Shown: piece by piece, positions 1 to 5,337 of the stretch
How the letters are laid out: every line of letters begins with the position of its first letter
Numbering within the stretch: the stretch's first letter is position 1
Assembly (NCBI GenBank): GCA_003501375.1
Contig: DNPO01000238.1
Coordinates: 1-5,684, forward strand
Source: Candidatus Sumerlaeota bacterium
GTDB taxonomy: Bacteria; Sumerlaeota; Sumerlaeia; UBA8349
Length of the DNA stretch: 5,684 nucleotides
Direction of reading: 5' to 3'
Notes under the pieces: model-generated
The model's input: the letters and a program-made list of their open reading frames with translations, nothing else
Told to the model about the DNA's origin: nothing
The model's database searches: none
Position numbers and translations under genes: made by a program

Positions 1-4
1 CCGC

Positions 5-1855
5 ATGCCCTCTCTGCCCCCACAGTCCACACCTCCAACGGCAGAAACGCAAAGCGTCATTCCCGGCGAACGCTTCCTGGTTGGGCTGCTGTTTCTCCTT
101 CCCGTCCTTTGGTTTATCTATCCTGCATTACCTCACTTCTCTCGTATCATCTTGGGAATCCCCAATGATAACGTCCTAAACATCTGGACTTTTTGGCATG
201 CCACCCACGCCTTTCTCCTACACGACGAGCCGCTTTATTCGACCCAGCGCATTCTGGCTCCTCTGGGCAGCACCCTGGCCCTGCATGATATGAGTCTGCT
301 TCCCACTTTTTTATTATCACCCATCACGCAAGTAATGGGCATATTTTTCAGTTTTAATTTGTTTCTCATCCTGGCCCAGTTATGGGCAGGATTTGGCATT
401 TTCAGCCTCGTACGCCATTTAACGCAATCGCGTCTCAGTGCAGCCTTCGCCGCTTTTTTGATAGAAATGAGTCCCATCCTTTTCTATCGCCTGATCAATC
501 ACTACTCGCTCACCTACATTGGATTTATCCCCTTCCTAACTTACCTCCTTATCAAAAGCATGGAAGAATCCGATGCGCATTCCGCCCGACGCCAAGGGGT
601 AATTATTGGCGGCACTGCGATCGCCTGCTTTCTGACGAGTTTCAATATTTTCACCCTTTCCTTTTGTACCCTTGCCTTCCTTTGGACAGGAGCATTCATC
701 ACCGCACTCGCCCAACGAGCACACACGCAAGCCCGCCGTTTAGTAACCATTGTATTATGGGCCGGAATCGTCTGCGGCGCCTTTCTTTACATTTGGGCCG
801 TTGTCTCGCCCGTACAGGACGCCCGTTTTTGGTGGAATGAAAAAACTATTTCCGCAGGAAACGAAGTCGGCATTAATCTTCCCTATTTGCTCACACCCAA
901 TCCCCGCTACTGGGCTTTTGCCGACCATCTCACCACCTGGCCAGCAACCTACAGCAACAATAACGACGAACGGTTTTGTTATCTCGGGTACATTCCATCC
1001 CTCCTCTGTCTCATAGGAACTGTCGCCCTGATCAGACGCCGCCGCCTTTGGGGAATCCTTTTTTTACTCACCTTGGCCCTATGTATTAACCTTGCCATAG
1101 GTTATGGCTCTACCCCACCTCTTAATCCTTTCTACACCGATCAACGCGCCTCGCCTTGGTTGCTCTTTCCAAAATTCCTCCATCTTCCCCTCATGAAACA
1201 AGCCCGTGTACCCGCCCGCTGGATGTTCCCAGCACTGGCGTTCTTTGTAACATTTGCAGGTTGTGGAATAAATACTCTGCTGCAAAAATACCACACCCCA
1301 CGCAAAAGAATCGCTGTTGTGCTTCTTCTCTGCACCCTCATTTCGTTGGAGTACGCGCATCGCCCCACCCCCACGACCGATTTCACCATTCCAGCAGCCT
1401 ATCAGGCAATTGGCGTGGCAGACACACCCACGGCTATGGTGGTGGAATTCCCACTCTATGCCATTTGCGGTGTGAAAGGATGGTGTGGAGATACAAAGTC
1501 CGATCTTCCCCGCATGGCTTGGGCAACACAGCATCGTTACCGCATAGTTACCGGCTACCTTTCGCGCATCAGCCTGCATAAATTAACCGCCCTTTTTAAC
1601 CAGCCATTTTTACGAGACTTGTGGATGCTCCAAAACGGCTTATCGACCATGCTCACAGACCAGTCCCCCACCGATCAGGCAATGGTACACCGCTGGCTCC
1701 GCTTGAACGATGTGCGCTTTGTGATTGTCGACAAACAGCGGGCAAATGCTCAAAAAGTTGTTCAATATTTAACCGACAATCATCTGGCAGTACTCAAGAA
1801 GGAAGATGCGCACTATGGCGTGTATCAAATAAAAATGGACACCACAAATTTTTAG
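5..1855 (+). CDS. Polytopic membrane protein, GT-C glycosyltransferase-like
   Basis: About 616 residues if it starts at position 5. The codon before (CGC) is also open and only four bases precede it, so the true start may lie outside the window and no ribosome site can be judged. About ten to eleven hydrophobic segments occupy residues 23-450 (for example 24-42, 99-135, 145-163, 170-184, 199-232, 247-268, 328-343, 348-366, 408-425, 436-449). The first outer loop carries NDNVLNIW (54-61), placed as in bacterial GT-C proteins that transfer sugars from lipid-linked donors on the outer membrane face. A KQARVPARW block (398-406) before a late membrane segment also resembles that group. Residues 451-616 form a soluble C-terminal region, probably extracytoplasmic, with four cysteines in the protein near its middle (C488 and C494 are close together). 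Family membership is inferred from pattern memory. The sugar donor and acceptor cannot be read. An O-antigen or surface-glycan membrane protein is the main alternative. Confidence 0.72.
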   Translation: MPSLPPQSTPPTAETQSVIPGERFLVGLLFLLPVLWFIYPALPHFSRIILGIPNDNVLNIWTFWHATHAFLLHDEPLYSTQRILAPLGSTLALHDMSLLPTFLLSPITQVMGIFFSFNLFLILAQLWAGFGIFSLVRHLTQSRLSAAFAAFLIEMSPILFYRLINHYSLTYIGFIPFLTYLLIKSMEESDAHSARRQGVIIGGTAIACFLTSFNIFTLSFCTLAFLWTGAFITALAQRAHTQARRLVTIVLWAGIVCGAFLYIWAVVSPVQDARFWWNEKTISAGNEVGINLPYLLTPNPRYWAFADHLTTWPATYSNNNDERFCYLGYIPSLLCLIGTVALIRRRRLWGILFLLTLALCINLAIGYGSTPPLNPFYTDQRASPWLLFPKFLHLPLMKQARVPARWMFPALAFFVTFAGCGINTLLQKYHTPRKRIAVVLLLCTLISLEYAHRPTPTTDFTIPAAYQAIGVADTPTAMVVEFPLYAICGVKGWCGDTKSDLPRMAWATQHRYRIVTGYLSRISLHKLTALFNQPFLRDLWMLQNGLSTMLTDQSPTDQAMVHRWLRLNDVRFVIVDKQRANAQKVVQYLTDNHLAVLKKEDAHYGVYQIKMDTTNF

Positions 1856-1897
1856 ACTCCTCTTGTATCGTTTAAGCAGCAACACCCAATTTTCTCC

Positions 1898-1903
1898 GGA
1901 GGA
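1898..1903 (+). promoter_or_regulatory. Strong Shine-Dalgarno of the GH5 gene
   Basis: GGAGGA ends four bases before the ATG at 1908. It decides for this start over the in-frame Met codon at residue 9, which has no such site. The core lies inside the 8-base self-complementary word CTCCGGAG (1894-1901), so CTCC just upstream could compete for the site in trans or in a larger fold. That is only a possibility. No convincing promoter is visible in the 52 bp after the upstream gene, so readthrough from that gene is plausible. Confidence 0.8.
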
Positions 1904-1907
1904 ATAG

Positions 1908-3047
1908 ATGAAAAGGGCACCATCTTCCAACATGAATTGCAAAACTATTACGTTAACATTCTTGAGTTTTATTTTGTGCGGAGCGATCTCTGCATCCACC
2001 GCCCACACGGGCATGCGTAACATGACCTCCATGCAAATTGTTCAGGACATGAAACTAGGCTGGAACCTCGGCAATACACTGGACGCCACAGGCAGCGAAA
2101 CGGGCTGGGGCAATCCTGTAACAACCAAGGCGATGATTAACAAAATCAAGGAAGCGGGATTCCGTACCATACGCATCCCGGTTACCTGGCATGAACATAT
2201 AGGTCCCGCGCCGGACTATGCGATCGAGAAAGTGTGGCTCAACCGCGTGGAGGAAGTCGTAAACTACGCGCTTGATAATGACATGTATGTTATCCTCAAC
2301 GCGCATCACGAAGATAGCACTTGGCTCAAACCAACCTACGCAAGTCAGAAAAAATCCGCAGAGGAACTGACAAAACTCTGGACGCAGATTGCCAATCGCT
2401 TTAAAAATTATAGCGACTACTTAATTTTTGAAACGATCAACGAACCGCGTCCTGTAGGAACTCCCGAAGAATGGATCGGCGGAACGCACGAAAACCGGGA
2501 TGTTATCAACCAGTACAATGCGGTGGCAGTCAAAGCCATTCGTGCAACCGGCGGCAACAACGCCAACCGGCATATTCTGGCACCCACCATTGCCGCATCT
2601 GCTGCTGCAGTAGCCGTGAACGAGTGGGTCGCACCCCCCAACGACAACCGCGTTATCTTATCGTTGCATATGTATTCACCGTATTCATTCTCGATGGATG
2701 CAAAAGGAACCGCATCCTGGGGTAACGCGGCAGACAAGGCGGCGTTGGACGCCGAACTGGATACCATTTACAACAAGTTTGTAAAAAATGGCAGGGCTGT
2801 GGTTATTGGCGAATTTGGAACGATCAACAAGGATAATCCAGTCGACCGCGCAGCCCACGCCGAGTATTTTGTCAAAGCCGCGCGAACGCGCGGGATCACT
2901 CCAGTATGGTGGGACAATGGAGTCTTTGTTTCCGGAAAACCAGAGACGTATAGTTACGGCATATTCAACCGAAAAAAACTCACCTGGGACTGCCCCGAAA
3001 TACTGAAAGCATTGGTAAAAGGTGCACAGGAGCAAAAAGCTAAATAA
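1908..3047 (+). CDS. Secreted endo-beta-glucanase, GH5 (probably subfamily 4)
   Basis: A 379-residue single-domain glycoside hydrolase of clan GH-A, expected to cut internal beta-1,4 bonds in cellulose, xyloglucan or mixed-linkage glucan with retention of configuration. Residues 1-30 look like a Sec signal: a basic start (KR at 2-3, K12), a hydrophobic core at about 13-28, and a likely cut near 29-32. C24 is not in a good lipobox. The catalytic domain fills about 40-370: GWNLGNTLDA (51-60), ETGWGNP (64-70), FRTIRIPVTW (85-94), the HH pair (133-134), IFETINEP with the predicted acid/base E179, LHMYSPY (253-259), GEFG with the predicted nucleophile E302, and WWDNG (334-338). All expected active-site residues are present. 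ETGWGNP and the EWIGGTHEN stretch point to GH5_4. There is no carbohydrate-binding module, dockerin or sorting domain. It follows the membrane protein by 52 bp. Exact substrate preference cannot be read from sequence alone. Confidence 0.93.
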   Translation: MKRAPSSNMNCKTITLTFLSFILCGAISASTAHTGMRNMTSMQIVQDMKLGWNLGNTLDATGSETGWGNPVTTKAMINKIKEAGFRTIRIPVTWHEHIGPAPDYAIEKVWLNRVEEVVNYALDNDMYVILNAHHEDSTWLKPTYASQKKSAEELTKLWTQIANRFKNYSDYLIFETINEPRPVGTPEEWIGGTHENRDVINQYNAVAVKAIRATGGNNANRHILAPTIAASAAAVAVNEWVAPPNDNRVILSLHMYSPYSFSMDAKGTASWGNAADKAALDAELDTIYNKFVKNGRAVVIGEFGTINKDNPVDRAAHAEYFVKAARTRGITPVWWDNGVFVSGKPETYSYGIFNRKKLTWDCPEILKALVKGAQEQKAK

Positions 3048-3059
3048 CAAAAAAACGCA
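3048..3059 (+). repeat. A-rich 12-mer after GH5 stop, copy 1
   Basis: CAAAAAAACGCA begins directly after the TAA stop of the GH5 gene. An identical word follows the stop of the amidohydrolase gene at 4063. The word is short and A-rich, so chance is a fair explanation. Confidence 0.45.
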
Positions 3060-3097
3060 AACCAATTCCAGCATTTATTTGCTCTCATCGCAGCAAA

Positions 3098-3147
3098 GGC
3101 AAAAAGTGGCAAAATCACACATCTTGCAAATTCGCACTTTTTTTGCC
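3098..3147 (+). terminator. Possible terminator after the GH5 gene
   Basis: GGCAAAAAGTG (3098-3108) faces CACTTTTTTTGCC (3135-3147) across 26 bases. The arms agree except for two extra T in the right arm. It starts 50 bp past the GH5 stop. A run of seven T sits inside the right arm, which suits termination, but the stem is mostly A:T and the loop is long, so this would be a weak terminator. It could instead be a spacer with a regulatory dyad. Its position suggests that the amidohydrolase and menA form a separate transcript. Confidence 0.4.
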
Positions 3148-3150
3148 AGC

Positions 3151-3192
3151 ATACAAGAAGGATGAAGCAGAAGGCTTGTATCCTCGCTTCAT
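3151..3192 (+). promoter_or_regulatory. Interlocked inverted repeats in the amidohydrolase leader
   Basis: Two perfect 7-bp inverted repeats interleave: ATACAAG (3151-3157) with CTTGTAT (3175-3181), and ATGAAGC (3162-3168) with GCTTCAT (3186-3192). Each has a 17-base spacer and the two centres are 11 bp apart. In RNA the arms could form an H-type pseudoknot (connectors of 4, 6 and 4 bases) or two mutually exclusive hairpins. In DNA they could be two overlapping dyads one helical turn apart. CCTCG (3182-3186), lying between and into the right arms, is complementary to CGAGG (3212-3216), which holds the Shine-Dalgarno of the next gene. The repeats are seen directly; any regulatory role is inferred. 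No known riboswitch class is recognised. Confidence 0.45.
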
Positions 3193-3212
3193 GCAGAAAT
3201 CTTAGCAGAACC

Positions 3213-3216
3213 GAGG
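3213..3216 (+). promoter_or_regulatory. Shine-Dalgarno of the amidohydrolase gene
   Basis: GAGG lies nine bases before the ATG at 3226. It supports this start, as does the protein beginning MFIDCHMH, where the metal-binding motif directly follows the first strand, as usual in this superfamily. Confidence 0.65.
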
Positions 3217-3225
3217 CATTTTCCT

Positions 3226-4059
3226 ATGTTCATCGACTGCCACATGCACGCGTTCGCGGACAACATCGCGGACAAGGCCGTGGCGCAACTCATTGATTAC
3301 TATCATGTTACCGCCCCTTATACCGGTCGTGTGTCCGAAGTCATGGCCGTTGCCGCCGAGGTCAAATTGGACGGACTCGTTCTGCTCGTCGCCGCCACCC
3401 GCCCCACGCAGGTAAAGCCCGCCAACAACTGGGTGCTGTCCATGCGACAGGAATATTTGGCAGAACAGGCAAAAGCCCCGAACCACACGCCCCGCATCGC
3501 GCACTTCGGCACCTATCACCCGGGTGATCCCAACTGGCTGGCGGAAATTCGTCGCTTGCGAGCCGCAGGAATCACCGGAATAAAAATCCACCCGGAGTTT
3601 CAGGGAATCGACTTGGCCGACCCGAAACTGAACGCGTTTTTTGAAGAGGTAAAAAACGACTTTGTTTTGTTGATCCACGTGGGCGACCCGGTCGTTACGC
3701 CCGACAACGCCAGCACACCGCGAAAGATCGCGCGCATACTCGATAACTTTCCCGGTATTAAAATCATTGCCGCGCACATGGGGGGGTATTTGTTCTGGGA
3801 AGAGGCCTACGATTGTCTGGCGGGGCGCGATGTTTATCTCGACACCTCCAGTTCGCTCTGCTACATGGACCTCGATCTGGCTCGAAAAATTATCTGCAAG
3901 CATGGAACAGATAAGGTTCTCTTTGGTAGCGATTTTCCGCTGCACTCCCCGGCAGACGAGGCAGCCATCATCCACCGCATTTCGTGGCTCACGTCGTCCG
4001 ACAAAGAAAAAATTCTGGGCCTCAATTGCGCGGAATTATTGCCGCAGTTGAAAGGGTAA
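3226..4059 (+). CDS. Metal-dependent amidohydrolase (Amidohydro-rel/TatD-like TIM barrel)
   Basis: A 277-residue cytoplasmic enzyme with no signal or membrane segment. The visible metal-site pattern is that of the amidohydrolase superfamily: the DxHxH start (D4, H6, H8), GIKIHPEFQ (118-126; K120 and H122), LIHVGDP with H151, IIAAHMGG with H184, and LFGSDFP with D236. A helical end carries GLNCAELL (265-272), the usual GxNAxxL-type closing motif. Length is normal for the compact members of the family (Pfam Amidohydro_2 type, COG2159-like). I favour this over true TatD DNase because the GEIGLDY block typical of TatD is absent. Such enzymes hydrolyse or decarboxylate small molecules, and the substrate cannot be told here. 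The gene is preceded by a structured leader and followed after 19 bp by menA, so the two are probably one operon. No direct role in menaquinone synthesis is established by this. Confidence 0.88.
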   Translation: MFIDCHMHAFADNIADKAVAQLIDYYHVTAPYTGRVSEVMAVAAEVKLDGLVLLVAATRPTQVKPANNWVLSMRQEYLAEQAKAPNHTPRIAHFGTYHPGDPNWLAEIRRLRAAGITGIKIHPEFQGIDLADPKLNAFFEEVKNDFVLLIHVGDPVVTPDNASTPRKIARILDNFPGIKIIAAHMGGYLFWEEAYDCLAGRDVYLDTSSSLCYMDLDLARKIICKHGTDKVLFGSDFPLHSPADEAAIIHRISWLTSSDKEKILGLNCAELLPQLKG

Positions 4060-4062
4060 TTT

Positions 4063-4074
4063 CAAAAAAACGCA
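4063..4074 (+). repeat. A-rich 12-mer after amidohydrolase stop, copy 2
   Basis: CAAAAAAACGCA is identical to the copy at 3048-3059 and lies between the amidohydrolase stop and the menA start. It ends four bases before the menA ATG, so it occupies the place where a Shine-Dalgarno would be expected. It could act as an A-rich translation aid, or be coincidence. Confidence 0.45.
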
Positions 4075-4078
4075 CCGC

Positions 4079-4960
4079 ATGAACAAACCGCAAATCTGGC
4101 TCCTTGCCGCACGCCCCAAAACCCTGCCCGCCGCTTTGATGCCCGTGCTCACCGCCACCGCGCTGGCGGCAAAGGCTGGCGCGTTCCAACCCCTGGCCGC
4201 TTTCTGCTGCCTCATGTTCGCCCTGCTGGCGCAGATAGCGGCCAACTTCGCTAATGACTATTTTGACGGCAAAGACGGCATTGACACCACCGAGCGCCTC
4301 GGCCCGGCACGCGCGGTAGCGTCCGGTTGGACCGCGCCGAAAACCATGTTGTTTGCCACATTCGCCACCCTGGCGTTGGCGTGTCTCTTCGGACTCGTAC
4401 TCATTGCCTATGGCGGCTGGAACATGATCTGGGTGGGCATGGCCTGCGCACTCTTCGCCTGCCTTTACAGCGCCGGGCCTTACCCGCTTTCACGCTACGG
4501 ACTGGGCGACGTTTTTGTCCTCATCTTCTTCGGCTTCGTGCCCGTGCTTTTCACCTACTATGTACAGGCAAACCACTTCAGTCGCGAAGCATGGCTGACG
4601 GGCGGCATGATGGGGCTGCTTTCAATCAATATTCTTATCAGCAATAACTATCGCGACGTGGACACCGACCGCAAAGCCAACAAGTACACCACCATAGTTC
4701 TCTTCGGCAAAGGCTTTGGAAAATGGTTTTACTTCTCCACCGGCGTGGGCGTTTGTCTGCTGTCGCTCCTCTGCTTTGGCGGACTCGGCCACCCTGCGCT
4801 GGGACTCATTCCGTCGCTCTTTTTAATCCCGCACCTCTTCACCTGGCGCGAAATGCTCCGCATCGACCACGGACGCGAACTGAACAAAATCCTCGGCCAA
4901 TCCTCGCGTAATTTTTTACTCTTCGGCCTGTTGTTCGGGACAGCGCTGCTGCTGGTATAG
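4079..4960 (+). CDS. menA: 1,4-dihydroxy-2-naphthoate polyprenyltransferase (UbiA family)
   Basis: A 293-residue inner-membrane enzyme that joins a polyprenyl diphosphate to 1,4-dihydroxy-2-naphthoate to give demethylmenaquinone, the membrane step of menaquinone synthesis. WLLAARPKTLPAALMPVL (7-24) is the usual MenA opening. The first Asp-rich motif, NFANDYFDGKDGID (56-69, with D60 and D63), and the second, NNYRDVDTDRKANKYT (189-204, with D193 and D197), would hold the Mg-diphosphate. About eight to nine hydrophobic helices are visible (roughly 15-32, 40-57, 90-110, 114-131, 143-162, 172-188, 216-234, 237-254, 278-293), matching the family fold and length. The start is 19 bp after the amidohydrolase stop, with no Shine-Dalgarno at normal distance (AAGGG at 4052-4056 is too far), which suggests translational coupling. 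Other UbiA prenyltransferases are possible, but the N-terminus and second motif favour MenA. No other men gene is in the window. Confidence 0.88.
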   Translation: MNKPQIWLLAARPKTLPAALMPVLTATALAAKAGAFQPLAAFCCLMFALLAQIAANFANDYFDGKDGIDTTERLGPARAVASGWTAPKTMLFATFATLALACLFGLVLIAYGGWNMIWVGMACALFACLYSAGPYPLSRYGLGDVFVLIFFGFVPVLFTYYVQANHFSREAWLTGGMMGLLSINILISNNYRDVDTDRKANKYTTIVLFGKGFGKWFYFSTGVGVCLLSLLCFGGLGHPALGLIPSLFLIPHLFTWREMLRIDHGRELNKILGQSSRNFLLFGLLFGTALLLV

Positions 4961-4976
4961 CACCCCATTTTACTCC

Positions 4977-5014
4977 AAAAAAAAGGGGTGCACCCGCGCG
5001 CGCAGATGCACCCC
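4977..5014 (-). terminator. Intrinsic terminator with T tract on the - strand
   Basis: GGGGTGCA (4985-4992) and TGCACCCC (5007-5014) form a perfect 8-bp stem around a 14-base GC-rich loop. On the - strand the hairpin is followed at once by eight T (4984-4977), a textbook intrinsic terminator for transcription arriving from the right. On the + strand, 24 bp after the menA stop, the same hairpin is followed by ACCCTTTTCCCTT, so it may also stop menA transcripts less efficiently. A competing pair, CACCCC (4961-4966) with GGGGTG (4985-4990), could form on the nascent menA RNA. Confidence 0.72.
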
Positions 5015-5052
5015 ACCCTTTTCCCTTCCCTCTCACACTCCCCATTCCTTCC
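5011..5052 (+). other. Pyrimidine-rich tract in the convergent gap
   Basis: Of 42 bases, 38 are C or T, with only four A and no G. It directly follows the terminator stem. It has no recognised coding content. It may simply form the loose T/C tail of a + strand terminator, or be a low-complexity stretch. Confidence 0.5.
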
Positions 5053-5088
5053 GTAAATCCCATCTCGTCCAAGTGGGAGGTGCAGCGC

Positions 5089-5118
5089 ATGGACTCGCGA
5101 GAAATACGCGCGGAATGA
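5089..5118 (+). other. Tiny reading frame with good Shine-Dalgarno, possible gene relic
   Basis: GGGAGG (5075-5080) is followed after eight bases by ATG and nine codons (MDSREIRAE) ending in TGA at 5116-5118. Past that TGA the same frame stays open for about 33 codons, starting EAQYPKVLAADAANF and running into the palindromic repeat, where it ends at TAA (5214-5216). One base change (TGA to TGG) would restore a 43-codon frame. It may be a broken gene start, a very short peptide, or chance; I cannot match it to a family. Confidence 0.2.
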
Positions 5119-5137
5119 GAAGCCCAATACCCAAAAG

Positions 5138-5323
5138 TTCTCGCAGCGGACGCAGCAAACTTCAAAACAAGTAAAGCAGAAAGACTATCCGCAGATTTCA
5201 CAGATTACACAGATTAACTTCGTCTATGCCAATAGGCAAAATTCCCTTTCGGTAAAATCTGCGTAATCTGCGGATAGTCTTTTTGTTTTGCAGTCCTTTG
5301 CGCTCTTCGCGGCTTTGCGAGAG
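5138..5323. repeat. Composite imperfect palindromic repeat (REP/MITE-like)
   Basis: The inner arms AAAGACTATCCGCAGATT (5180-5197) and their exact complement (5265-5282) are perfect over 18 bp. The outer ends TCTCGCA (5139-5145) and TGCGAGA (5316-5322) also match, with looser complementarity between (for example AAAACA at 5164-5169 against TGTTTT at 5284-5289). Beyond the 18-bp arms, the left side holds three 9-base units (CGCAGATTT, CACAGATTA, CACAGATTA) and the right side, read in reverse, two (CGCAGATTA, CGCAGATTT), so the arms differ by one unit. TGCC and GGCA (5227-5230, 5235-5238) lie between the arms. CTTTGCG occurs twice in the right flank (5296-5302, 5313-5319). There is no transposase or credible long frame inside. 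Similar words are, from memory, common in intergenic repeats of several phyla. A dispersed repeat is inferred because only one copy is in view. Confidence 0.68.
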
Positions 5324-5337
5324 ATAGGGTTAAATTT

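Noticed and set aside
1079..1579. 166-codon - strand frame inside the membrane protein gene
   Set aside because: Long antisense frame over a strongly membrane-protein-like + strand gene; translation shows no domain-like pattern.
1862..1869. CTTGTATC shared between the GH5 leader and the amidohydrolase leader (3175-3182), both about 40 bp before the start codon
   Set aside because: An eight-base match without its partner arm in the GH5 leader is too little to call a common element.
3124..3181. Possible promoter with TTGCAA or TTGCCA as -35 and TTGTAT as -10
   Set aside because: Spacings (over 20 bases) and the -10 match are poor; no pair fits a normal sigma-70 layout.
3191..3205. Five-codon upstream frame (MQKS then stop) before the amidohydrolase
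   Set aside because: The nearest purine-rich site is 16 bases away and the frame is too short to distinguish from chance.
3162..3296. 44-codon + strand frame starting ATGAAGCAGAAG and overlapping the amidohydrolase start
   Set aside because: AGAAGG touches its ATG with no spacing, the translation becomes Arg/His/Gly-rich out-of-frame sequence within the real gene, and the interlocked repeats explain its start.
5116..5118. In-frame TGA as evidence for stop-codon reassignment or selenocysteine
   Set aside because: The main genes contain no internal TGA and the - strand gene ends in TGA, so the standard code fits; no SECIS-like structure was seen.
4839..5201. - strand frame of 120 codons across the menA end and the terminator
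   Set aside because: It runs through the menA coding region, the terminator and the low-complexity tract; its composition is that of an antisense shadow.
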